Positions 50,901-60,499 of a stretch of 64,000 bases of DNA are shown here, piece by piece. The stretch is taken from the NCBI GenBank assembly GCA_031216445.1, contig CM062211.1, forward strand, positions 570,001 through 634,000. Reading direction: 5' to 3'. The notes under the pieces are model-generated. The model searched no databases, was not told where the DNA came from, and worked only from the letters and a program-made list of their open reading frames with translations. The translations under genes and the position numbers were made by a program. Every line of letters starts with the position of its first letter. Position 1 is the stretch's first letter. This DNA comes from Lateolabrax maculatus (lineage: Eukaryota; Chordata; Actinopteri; Acropomatiformes; Lateolabracidae).

Positions 50901-53900
50901 TCAAGTCAAGTCAATTTTATTTGTATAGCGCCAAATCATAACAAAAGTTATCTCAAGACGCTTTCACATAGAGTAGGTCTAGACCATACTCTTTAAAATA
51001 TTATTTACAGAGACCCAACAGTTCCCACCATGAGCAAGCACTTGGCGACAGTGGCGAGGAAAAACTCCCTTTTAACAGGTAGAAACCTCGAGCAGAACCA
51101 GGCTCTGGGTGGGCGGCCATCTGCATCGACCGAGTTGGGTTGAAAGGGGAGGAGAGAGGGGGAGAGGGGAGACAGAACAGGAGGAGAGACAACAAATCAG
51201 ACTAATAATAATAACAACTGCAGCAGTGAGTGTGGAGCAGGAACATGGGGGCAGTAGACGGCCGGCAATCACAGATTTTGGCGTGACTATTAAAGGTGCT
51301 GTGATTTTTATTTATATCGGACCCACATCGTACTTATGTTGCACCCACAATTCTGCAGGACCATCAGTCAACCGTGGTTCTGAAGCATTTAGTGATGCCA
51401 TTGTTGTACTTAAATAATTCTGGCTTCTTCGTGAAAGTAAATGTACTACATGTACTCCCACGATGTTCAACAGAATGATTTACTGTACACCTTTGAAGAG
51501 GGTGGGTATGATACTCCTTCTCCCTCCTCTGTGACCCTTTTTCCAATCATGAATATCAGTACAGCAAGTCACCCATGGACCCACATTCTTCTTTTTTTTT
51601 GTGTGTGGCTTTGTTAAAAACACACTATCAATGTGTTGTTTGAGACACCTTGTAATCTCATTGGTCTTCTGCATAGACATTGCACTAAACCCATTTTCCC
51701 AAAATTCAAAATAAGTCTCTTTGAACTATTTTTTTCTCAAAGTACTCATCTGCAGTGTGTGTGCCGTACAATATACTGTGCAGTGTAAATTCTTAGCTGT
51801 GCATTCGTCCCACTTCCTCTCTACATTTTACTCAAAAAATGTAAAAAGCCATCAGCTGTTGTGAAACTGAGCGAAGGTTATCAGAGCTCAAATCCCACGT
51901 GTACAGTAGGAGGAGTTGGTTCAAAACACGCATCCTAAAAACAAAATATTCTCTCTACACGTCTTATTTGTATGGGACAGCAGGAGGAAAACAATAATGA
52001 ATGTTTTCTTCCCATTTCCAAATTAGTACCTCAAGGAAGTGTAGTGACTTTTTCTTTTTCTCTTTTTTTTTCCATTGTACTTCGTGCTCCTTTGGTATCT
52101 CCTGTCCTGAAGCTCTTTTTGGTATGTTTAACCAGTCACTTGATTTCAAAACAGAATGAGTTGCACCAGGGTTAACTAAAAACTTGTTTCCCGCTATCAA
52201 CAATTTTTCAATGCTTACTCTTCTGGGGAATAATTTTCCGTTGCATTTGCATTTCTGTGGTTCATCATTAAGTGTGTTTCTGTGTGTTTTGCTCACCTTC
52301 GCTTTCAGTCTCCACCAGTTGTCAGAAGCCATCCCTCCCTCCGCAGTGATTTCTCCCTCCTCCTCTCTGTCCTGTTCAGGCTCAGGTTGTGTACAGTCTC
52401 TTGCCCAATCCATTCTTCTCTTGAAGTAAATTGTCATTCTGGCTACCAGGGCACCTACTGCCACCTTTTAGGCCTTGTCCTCATCGAAATTCTAGGATAT
52501 GTCTGCAGCTGGTCAGTCACCTTAGACAGTGCCCCATTTTAGTCCCATTTGGTGACCAGCAGTCTCTTGATTTCTCCTGATGTGGGACGGTGTTGCCAAA
52601 TCAGTTCCTGTAACTGCACATTGAACTCAGCTCCCCCCACTTCTGATAGATGGGGAATGCCTGCCATGTCTTCTTTTAAGTTAATGTTTTTATGTTTTTT
52701 TTTTTTTTGGTCTTCTGACTATCTCTAGTGGTCCTTTCTTCATCCCACATATAAAACGCTCTCCAACTTACTTTCTTTTTCCCTTTGTATAACTCTCAAC
52801 AATGACTCTGATAAGGGTTACAACATCCTTCCCACAATCTTTCTTTAACTAATCCAACTAGTTTAATTATGTTATTGTTGTTTTTTTGGTATGAGTCCAA
52901 TTGATATTTTAACTAATCCTGATCGTTTTTAAAAACTAGTCCAACCAGTTTTTCTTCTTCAGTCCAACTGGTTTTACTTACCCTGTCAGTTTGAGCTAGT
53001 CCTACTAGCTTTATACCAACCCAACTGATATTTAACTAAACAAGTTTCAAAAACTAGTCCTACCAGTTTTTCTTCATCAGTCCAACTGATGGTTTTACCA
53101 TCTGATGGTTTTACCATCAGTTGGAATTAATGTGTCCAACAGCATTAATAAGCTTGTCAGCCCTTTAGCGAGTAATACACATTAGGCCTATATTATCAAA
53201 TATTGTGTCCCTCACCTTTTAAGTTCTTTTATACCCTCAGGATGCTATGTTGAGGAACCCGTAATGCACGTCTGACTTAGGCGCTGTTTTTTCTCCATCC
53301 CCTCAAGTCACTTACAACCTCTCTTGGGGAGAGACCCAGTCTCCGCCTGTGCAAGGTTTACCTGTCAGCGTGTTTCAGGGAATCCTTGAGTTAGACATCC
53401 CGGACATACCTGAACTGAAATCTCAATTCTTGTCTAGTGCAGATGAGAGTTGGCAATTAAATACAGAATGACACAATATTCAACCCTTAGTAAATCTTTA
53501 TTTCTTGCGCGCAAGAGCCATCATCCATTGCACAGATATGACTGAAGAGAGACAGTCTCTCATCAGTTCTTATACTTTGAGAATCACACAAACAACAATA
53601 ACTCTAACAATCTGTCAAGATACACATGATCTCACCCAAGAAACGCAGTTTTGACCTTGTCCTTGATACTCTCCCTCCCGTCTGTGTAGACGAGAGGTCT
53701 ACCATCTGCACCTACACCCTAACATATTTCACTAGTAGTTTCTCATGTGAAACAACAAATATCAATCATGTTCTTTGTTCACTAGTTATTCTGACACAAG
53801 AAGAAGGCCTTCCAGGTTTAACTCTTTAATGATCAGTTTTTTTGTCTTTAGTTTCACAACAACTTATAATTCATAATATCATGGTGGATAAATGTAACCT

Positions 53901-56900
53901 TATTGGAAAATACGTCAGTATAATGAGAATTTTACTTACAATATGTAACAACAATGAAATTGTGAAAAAGAAGATAATAGGGCAATGGTGCAGAGTGCAA
54001 AATTGATGGGTTGAATGTAACACAGACCTTTTAACCACATTGCCAGCAGACGGTCTTGCGCTAATTTGGACGTGAAGATCTATCGCAGAGTGTTTTCGGC
54101 AGTATGTAAGTACATTGTTTTATCGTACTTGTTTTTCGATTACTGAGCTGTGTTTAAGTCACCGAATCCCACCCTATATTATCTTAATAACCATCTTGTT
54201 GCGTAAAACATTGTACAGTCATCTGCCATTGTTTTGTCAGGCAGAAGAGAGAGCAGCAGGAGGCCACGAGTCACAAGCTCCCAACGTGGGTTTCTTTTGC
54301 CACAAGCAGGTCTTCAGCACAGAGCAGGAAAAGGAGCTCAGGGACTATTTAACATATTTATTTATTTATTTTAGACACACAGTCAGTAGCTAGTCCTCCA
54401 AGAATTTATTTAATTTATCTAGTGAACTTACATTTCATTTAGGTTCACAAATGACTTTACCGTTAAAAGAATAACTAGCCTACATTTCAAAGTTGGTTTG
54501 AATCATATATGACAAAATAAATAAATAAATACAATTCATATGTGAGTTAGTGTGAATCATACATAAAAAAAACAATTAATATAATTGATATGTTTATGTT
54601 TTTCAGGTTTGAAAACTTGCCTCCCAGTGTGCAGTGCAATTTAATTGCATCCTGGAAGACATCTGAGATGGCAGGAAAGGACTGGATGACATCTTTCCTT
54701 AAATGTGACATCAGGAAGCAAGGGCCCCAAGCTTCAACAAGCACAATGTGGGCACTTTTTAAATAACTTTGGCAGCATATATGGCAAGCATCTCTGAAAT
54801 ATGGATGAACAACAATCCATATTTTATCCATATACATCTGTGCAAGCTCCAGAAAAGATAATCACTCCCAAAAGCCTGCGGCAGATCTGGGCCTTCACAT
54901 CGTGCAAGAGAGGTAGCCTAGTGACTGTTGCTGTTGCAGTCAATGCACAAGGGAATTCTATCCCCCCTTTCTTCCCTCAGAAGAAATTCCACGCAAACTA
55001 TCCATGACAGACCCACTGGATCTGTTGGTGCAGCCACTGGTTCAGGATCGATGCAAGAGGCGGAGTTTTTAATTTTCTTATACCATTTTGCCCACCACAC
55101 TAAGCCATCAAAGGAGTCCAAGGTCCTCCTTTTGTTGGACAACCATGCTTCCCATGTGTTGGTGCTGCTGACCTTCCCACCTCACTGCTCCCACAAGCTC
55201 CAGCCACTGGACAGAAATGTGTTCCACTCTTTTAAGGGTAGAGTTTGACCATTGGATGAAAACCCACCCAGGTATCAACCCAGGTGCAACTATCTATGAC
55301 CTACCATTGTTGGCAAAGCCTTGCCACAGACCGAAACCCTTGAAAATGATGAAGAGTATCGATAAGAGTATAAGTATCGATAAAATCCTAACGATACCGA
55401 TACCCATCCCTAGCCCTGCCTGTCTCTACTGGCAAGTCTGCCCCACTTGATTTAATAAAAAAAATGTTTTTATTTCTCTTGAAGTGTTACACTGTTAATT
55501 AAGAAAGCATTAATGCTTTTAGAAATGGATTCGTATTCAAGTTAAATCAAAATCATGTCTTTTTAACTTATGGCTTTGACGCCCTTGCATTTGGTCTTTG
55601 TGCCCTAAAAAATTGCTTGGTGCAGGCCAAGTAAAATGAGGAAATTCCAGGCCTAGTACGCGCCATCCTCACAGATACTCCAGTTAATCAGGCGTAAGAA
55701 AAAGAGGAAGAGAAGAAGAAAAGCAGAAAACCTCAGCTCAAGGGCAAAATAAAGATTTTGAGTTCAAAGGAAAAGAAAAAGATTTTGCCTCCTCTGTCCC
55801 TGGGGAGAAATAGGTGATGTGTGTCTTCTGTAAGGGGTGGGCACATTAATTGTGCAATGATGGGTATGAACATTATATCTGTTATGACTGTGAAAAACAA
55901 TAAAACTGTATTGATAGAAACAAGGACACACAGTGTCATAGATGCAAAGTTGCAGGTTATAGAGGTGCTTTGCATCTAAAACAAGACTGATACAATTATA
56001 TATAGATACAATTCATCTCTGGGAGCTTTTTACTCCTGCTCCCTTTATGTAAAGCCATCTATAAAAGTGTTTCAAAAGAAGAACTCTGTTGACCTGTTTA
56101 TTGTGTTAATGAATAGATATGTTGGTCCGCTGATAAAGGCCTTGTTCCATATGTTGTTTCATTGTATAAAGTTTTCATATTAACAATGTGTTATTACTGA
56201 CATATGCTGTTTTTAATTGCTGCCCACCTTGTTGATACAAATAAATTTGTCAATGTTTAACACAGTCTCTTGTCAATATTCATATTCATCATTGTATAAA
56301 AACTTGAAGAACCCAAATACTTGAAACCTAAAACCAAAATGTGTTAGGTTGTGCCCCACTTTCCCCAACCTATTTATTTAAATGTGCCGTTTGTACATTA
56401 CAGAAAGTCCTTGTTATTAGTGACACTGGTTGCCGTTACTGCAGTCAGTCACTATTTGGCCAGATGGGCTTCACTATGAAGCTTTTCGTGGACTTATAAG
56501 TAAGTATATAACGTAATATATATACTTAATGAAGTTAAACTCTCTACAAAAAAAGATATGAAATGATTACATGTAAAGTTTGGCATTTACATTTTATTAG
56601 ATGTAGATCTGGAAATCCGAGCACATCTACACCGGTTGTTTGTTGACATTAGCAGACTCCATTTTTAAGCTAAGGTTAGCTAGTGTTGAACACTGTCAGT
56701 CTTGCCAACTTTGCAACTTTTCTTGCTAGATTTAGTGATTTTTAAGACCCTCTTAGCAACTTTATATCTGAAAAGCAACTAGTGACCGATTGTGTAGCGA
56801 GAAAGATGATACAGGGCCACTTTGTGGCAAAACAACCATTCTTGGTATTAGGGATTAGCCTGCTGCTGCCCTGTTAGCTTAAAGTAGCCTAGTTAAACAT

Positions 56901-58416
56901 CACCAACTTAGCATTTTTCACCTCAGTCAACCCACCTCGATATCCAGTGATACATTGGCTTGTGTTGACTGTTCTGCTGCTACAGACAGGATGTATCATT
57001 CTAGAGAGACGTGTCCATGAGTAAAAGCAGCTTATGTCTGTTAACACTACAGCTGCCCAGATAGTTTTATTAGCAGGCCTACAAGCACTAGCGTAGTCTT
57101 GTTGGCAGCTGCTGTGGAGTTTTTCCCTGTCTGGTACACAACCGGTCGCTACACAACCAGTTGCTTGTTGCTTTTTAGAAATAAAGTCGCTAAGAGGGTC
57201 AGAGAAGTCTAATCTATCGAGAAAGTTGTCAAATTGGCAACACTGCACACTGTGGATGCTGTAGGGGAGCTGACAAATTACGTCACATCCTTTGGATTGG
57301 ACACAACTGAAGAAGTCAGGGAATGTCTAATTTTTTAAGTTACATTACAATCTGTTCAAACATTGCCAACACAAAGCGATTAATACGTGTTTAAAAAGTT
57401 ACATACTCTACATTTAAAAGCCATAAATAAACTATAAAACAGAGAACCACAGTAATAATACAGGGGTCTTAATGACCTTCAGCATAGAAATTGGCATTCT
57501 ACCTTGATCTGTCTCATTTCAGACTGTAAGACAATTGTATTCATTTATACATTGAAAAAATATATTGTTTTCACACTAATAAATGTATTTGGACAAATGT
57601 TCTTTGTCATTTTGCCTTATTCATAATATTCTAACTGACAATATATTTATTTAGTCATAAGAGTATGCGTGTATTTTAAGTTTGTTGCAAATTTGGCATT
57701 AAATTTAGTTAAACGGTGGCTTTAAAAAGTCTTTAAAAGTAATGCATTTAATATGCTAATAAATGTAGATATCCTGAAAAATCTGTTATGATTTGCTATA
57801 TCAATTCCTTGATGTTAGTTTCTCTGACTAAATTAGCTGTAATAGCCAGTAAGCTAGTGTGGTGGTTAAGCCTGTTGATTGTCCAACATCATGAATGACT
57901 AAGAATTCATGCCATTTATATTTTTGCCATTCAAATTTGTTAGGGTTACTTGTGCTTCAAATATCAAACATCAACTATCATCTCCAATAACCAAATTCTA
58001 CAGGATTGTACTTCAAGAACAACATTACATGGAACTATATTATGTATCTGACTATAGTGATTACTGTTGTGGTTCTCTTCCAGGTGATCTACATGGCTCG
58101 TAACCCTAAAGACTTGGTGGTGTCCTACTACCAATTCCACCGCTCTCTCAGGACCATGAGCTACCGGGGAACCTTCCAGGAGTTTTGCCGGCGCTTCATG
58201 AATGACAAACGTAAGTATGTAGGTTACTGGGACACTGTGAAGCTTCCATCTGGTTTCAAGTCAGTGAACTCCTGTACTGCTTTGTCTCTGCTGTATCTCT
58301 CTCTCTTTGTCTCTCTCAAAGTGGGATATGGTTCCTGGTTTGAACATGTTCAGGAATTTTGGGAACATCGTATGGACTCTAATGTCCTCTTCTTGAAATA
58401 TGAAGACATTTACAAG
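39818..58416 (+). CDS. sult4a1: Sulfotransferase family 4A member 1, exons 1-5 (partial at right edge)
   Basis: Plus-strand coding exons: 39818-39986 (ATG), 45077-45207, 45985-46065, 58084-58210 and 58322-58416, all GT/AG with matching phases, giving 201 residues of the 284 usual for this very conserved brain protein. Visible parts: the 5'-phosphosulfate loop TYPKSGT (residues 52-58), KSHLPYRF with the catalytic-type His111, the 3'-phosphate motif RNPKDLVVSYYQF (from 133), and GYGSWFEHVQEFWEHR. SULT4A1 has the cytosolic sulfotransferase fold but little or no demonstrated sulfonation activity and is mainly neuronal (family knowledge). The last coding part (from the residue after YEDIYK) was not found up to 64000, so it should lie further right. 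Intron 3 is about 12 kb and full of transposons; intron 4 is only 111 nt. The upstream in-frame ATG at 39770 is ignored because MAESEA matches the family start. Confidence 0.95.
41060..41500 (-). mobile_element. Non-LTR retroelement 3' fragment
   Basis: Minus-strand PKLWNHIPLSLRSAP (from about 41330) is the usual APxLWNxLPxxLR motif near the end of L2/Rex-type ORFs, followed by a 3' part with CAATTTTATTTATAGAGCAC. In sult4a1 intron 1, opposite to the gene. Confidence 0.55.
41686..41719. repeat. (GT)n microsatellite
   Basis: GT run with one GG interruption, preceded by ATATGT units, in sult4a1 intron 1. Confidence 0.85.
42591..42691 (+). other. Exon-like segment in sult4a1 intron 1
   Basis: A pyrimidine-rich tract ends in GTGCAG, then 101 nt open in the frame HMVDHVVGLLQSCDAIGSHM, then GTGAGA. 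It does not keep the sult4a1 frame between exons 1 and 2 and I do not recognise the peptide. Could be chance. Confidence 0.15.
43380..43575 (+). mobile_element. Non-LTR retroelement C-terminal tail
   Basis: RSQLIWFSELIRMPPMPPLE, EVFRAHPTGRRSQGR and RSWNNV correspond to the conserved RSQLRW.GHL.RMPP tail of a common fish non-LTR family. Short, degenerate fragment in sult4a1 intron 1. Confidence 0.65.
43711..43734. repeat. (TACA)n short tandem repeat
   Basis: About six TACA units in sult4a1 intron 1. Confidence 0.9.
44906..44931. repeat. (GT)n microsatellite
   Basis: About twelve GT units in sult4a1 intron 1, 150 bases before exon 2. Confidence 0.9.
46697..46765 (-). mobile_element. Short 3' fragment of another non-LTR repeat
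   Basis: CAGAATCAGCTTTATTGGCC and ACATACAAGGAATTTGACTC are the ends of a repeat seen throughout fish genomes; it joins directly to the L2 copy that follows. A further piece of a similar family is at 60268-60490. Confidence 0.55.
46766..48870 (-). mobile_element. L2-clade LINE, endonuclease to RT remnant
   Basis: Minus strand, 5' at the right. Endonuclease part (about 48840-48560) shows VIVYRAPGPYSEFLAEFSDF and VGDFNIHVD; the linker (48344-47800) shows LAPWYNSLTRKLKETSRKLE and SFFDDKI; the RT part (47319-46780) shows LQACIKDIKDWITCNFLLLN, VRNLGVTFDQDMSF and DYCNSLLSG-like sequence. Frames are broken and the central RT with its catalytic YADD region is missing or scrambled; the 3' tail is replaced by another repeat. 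Not active. In sult4a1 intron 3, opposite to the gene. Confidence 0.85.
50894..51275 (-). mobile_element. L2-type LINE 3' end inserted in the endogenous retrovirus
   Basis: Starts with the CAAGT tandem tail and includes TATAGCGCCAAATCATAAC, GGTCTAGACCATACTC and CTGGGTGGGCGGCCATCTGC. It splits the RT and protease parts of the provirus, so it arrived later. Confidence 0.85.
53400..53870 (-). repeat. Probable 5' LTR of the endogenous retrovirus
   Basis: On the minus strand an AATAAA lies at 53503-53498, downstream of TATAAGAACTGATGAGAGAC and followed by GGGTTGAATATTGTGTC; near 53385-53395 TGTCCGGGAT resembles the sequence following a primer-binding site. Ends are not exactly defined. Confidence 0.4.
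54240..55900 (+). pseudogene. Pogo-like (Tc1/mariner superfamily) transposase relic
   Basis: Plus-strand pieces: AGKDWMTSFLK (about 54673), VTVAVAVNAQGNSIPPFFPQ (about 54920), SKVLLLLDNHASH (about 55117, containing the second catalytic Asp of the DDE/D domain), PPHCSHKLQPLD (about 55175) and WMKTHPGINPGATIYDLP (about 55253). A late segment VMCVFCKGWAH then CNDGYEHYICYDCE (about 55815-55890) looks like the PHD-type zinc finger found at the end of some pogo-like proteins. Frameshifts and stops separate the pieces. Ends not determined. In sult4a1 intron 3. Confidence 0.75.
56697..57245. mobile_element. Non-autonomous hAT-type element
   Basis: Inverted ends of about 65 bp, CAGTCTTGCCAACTTTGC at the left and, in reverse, CAGTGTTGCCAATTTGAC at the right, both leading to GACCCTCTTAGCAACTTTAT-like sequence. 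Flanking octamers AACACTGT (56689-56696) and CACACTGT (57246-57253) match at seven of eight bases, the 8-bp duplication of hAT elements. About 549 bp, no transposase. In sult4a1 intron 3. Confidence 0.85.
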
Positions 58417-58779
58417 GTAATATCCTCACTGTCTCGTTTTTTTTTTTTTTTAGACTTTTATTGCTAGCTCTTGTCTTATATAACTCCAAGTCATAACATT
58501 GTGGTCTGCCCTTTGTGAAGATCTGACTCATCATACTGCAAGCAGTGAGGCATAGAAATGGCAATATTACATTGTTTGCTGTGTTGTTCAAACTTTTCTA
58601 AAATTTTAAATGAGTGTTTGAAGTTCTAATTCAATTGACTTTCAGGCCAATAAAAGTACATATAATGAAATACCCAACAATAAAATAAGATAAAGAGAGT
58701 GAAATAAACAATAACACATATGAAATATGTTAGAAGTGGGAAAATAAAATGGCAGACTTAATAAATGCCTTAAAACTAG

Positions 58780-59260
58780 ATCAGCAATGAGAAGTTAGGT
58801 TTAGGAAGATAGTTGTATATTCTCCAAGCCTGAGATCCTCAGCCAGGGAGTTCTAAAGCTGAGGGGCCCTGTCACTGTTAGTCTTAAACCATGGTTTAGG
58901 GACAGTCACAAAAGGTCTGCCTAAGGATTGAGGCTATGCTCTGGTTCGTAGGACAGCAGCAATTCAGGACAATTCTGAACAGAACGAATTACAATAATCA
59001 AGACGTGATGATATAAAAGCACATAACACCTTGTCAAGATCAGCACTAGAGAGCTTTAGTGCTCTACTGAAGATCTGTTTTTTGAGACACTCCTCAGTTG
59101 GAGGAAGCATGACTGGGCAACTCTGGTTTTTGTGGTCTTCACTTGTTTTTTGTTCCCATTTGGACTTGAAACTGTTCGGACGTGGACGTGGTCTTGGAGT
59201 TAACTGCAGCCAGGCAGGCACTGTTCAGGTTTAACCTCAAATTTGTCACCACCTAACTAA
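58780..59260 (-). mobile_element. L2/Rex-type LINE fragment
   Basis: Minus-strand SSADLDKVLCAFISSRLDYC corresponds to the conserved K.VHAF.TSRLDYCN of L2-type RTs; the neighbouring plus-strand text GAATTACAATAATCAAGACG is its usual reverse reading. Just after sult4a1 exon 5. Confidence 0.65.
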
Positions 59261-60267
59261 TTTTAGAATCAGGACTAATCTCTGCCAGATGGTTGTTGTT
59301 TGAGGAGGGTCATAAGGCCCGATTCTCTTGCTCTTTGATGAGCAAAAGTAGAATAGTTACATGTTGTCACTAAACTGCAGACTGTGCTGTGATATAAAAC
59401 TGACCTTCGCTGCAGAACAGACACCATATTGTATGCATCTTCCAGCCACATGCAGCTCCATATTTGTCTTCTTACTTTCCTTTCATAGTAAAATTATACT
59501 AAAGTAATGCTACCTTTCTTTCTTTCTTGTCAACTTTGTTAAGGACGTGGTAATCTTGTTTGAATAAACTTTGTTGGAACTTTCAATGGACAATACATCA
59601 GGGCTTGTTCATAAAGCCATATAGTGTGAGCATAAAAGTTTCAGTAAAAGGTTCTGGCCACACAGAAAGGCTAGTAAACGTGTGTGTGAGAGTTAACACA
59701 ATTTACAAGATTAAATAATGCACAGTCCTGGTCGTCAGGTCCATTAAACTGTTCATCTGTCCAGCATTTAGGTTCAAAGCAAGATACAGTATCTCAATAA
59801 ACACTAGCCAGATAACTATGACATCTGTGGGTAGTCTCTTGATAATGAATTCTAAAAAAAATGTTATGTCATTCTCTTGCAACACCATCAGGCCAAAACT
59901 TTCAATTGGCAACAAAATATCTCATTATTATTATTATTTCATCGTCATCTCTAATTGGCAGCTAATTAAATTCTCTGAGGAGATAAACCAATGGAGTTTG
60001 TATCACCTATGCTCTGAAGCTCTAAAAATATAAAAACAGGTCTCTATATTGCTTGTTCTGTGAAACAGTATTCTGTGGGACAAGCATGGGTGGAAATTAT
60101 GGAGGGAAAGGGGGGTCCAGATCCCTCCCTTCCTGAGGAAATACAAGGATACATGATTAATTTATTGTCAATTTACAACACAGTGGAGAATGAGCTGCAG
60201 ATAAAGTCCAATTTTGCTACTTGCTTAAGAAAAATAATCATTATGGTGAAGTGTAAAGGATGAGTTA

Positions 60268-60490
60268 AAGAGTCTTATAGCCTGAGGAAAGAAGCTGCTC
60301 TGTGGTCTGGCAGTGCAATAGCGGATACTTCTGTATCTCTTGCTAGACAGCACAAAGGTGAACAGGCTGTTGCGCTGTCACCTCACCTCAATGATATCAC
60401 TGATGCTTGGTAGATGGGTACCAATGATGTACTTGGCAGTTTTAAAAACCCACTGCAGTGCCCTCCTGTTAGCATGGACATCTCAAAAAC
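60268..60490 (-). mobile_element. Non-LTR retroelement fragment
   Basis: Contains AGGAAAGAAGCTGCTCTGTG, ATACTTCTGTATCTCTTGC and GGTGAACAGGCTGTTGCG, which in reverse is part of a widespread fish non-LTR ORF tail. No intact frame. Confidence 0.5.
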
Positions 60491-60499
60491 CTCCAGTGG

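Larger units (their letters stand above)
49098..53870 (-). mobile_element. Old endogenous retrovirus, LTR-gag/pro-pol remnant
   Basis: Reading right to left: LTR-like sequence (about 53870-53400), end of gag and a protease trace (52464-52100), RT traces (50876-50650 and 50581-50340), RNase H trace to 50111, and integrase traces (49612-49406 and 49364-49098). The pieces lie in different frames with stops and small indels. In the protease trace the usual active-site Asp-Thr-Gly reads Asn-Pro-Gly (before ATHSVL), so it is dead. An L2 3' end is inserted at 50894-51275. No env and no second LTR were seen; the left end meets the L2 LINE. Gamma/epsilon-like by recollection, not by search. In sult4a1 intron 3, opposite to the gene. 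Confidence 0.75.
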
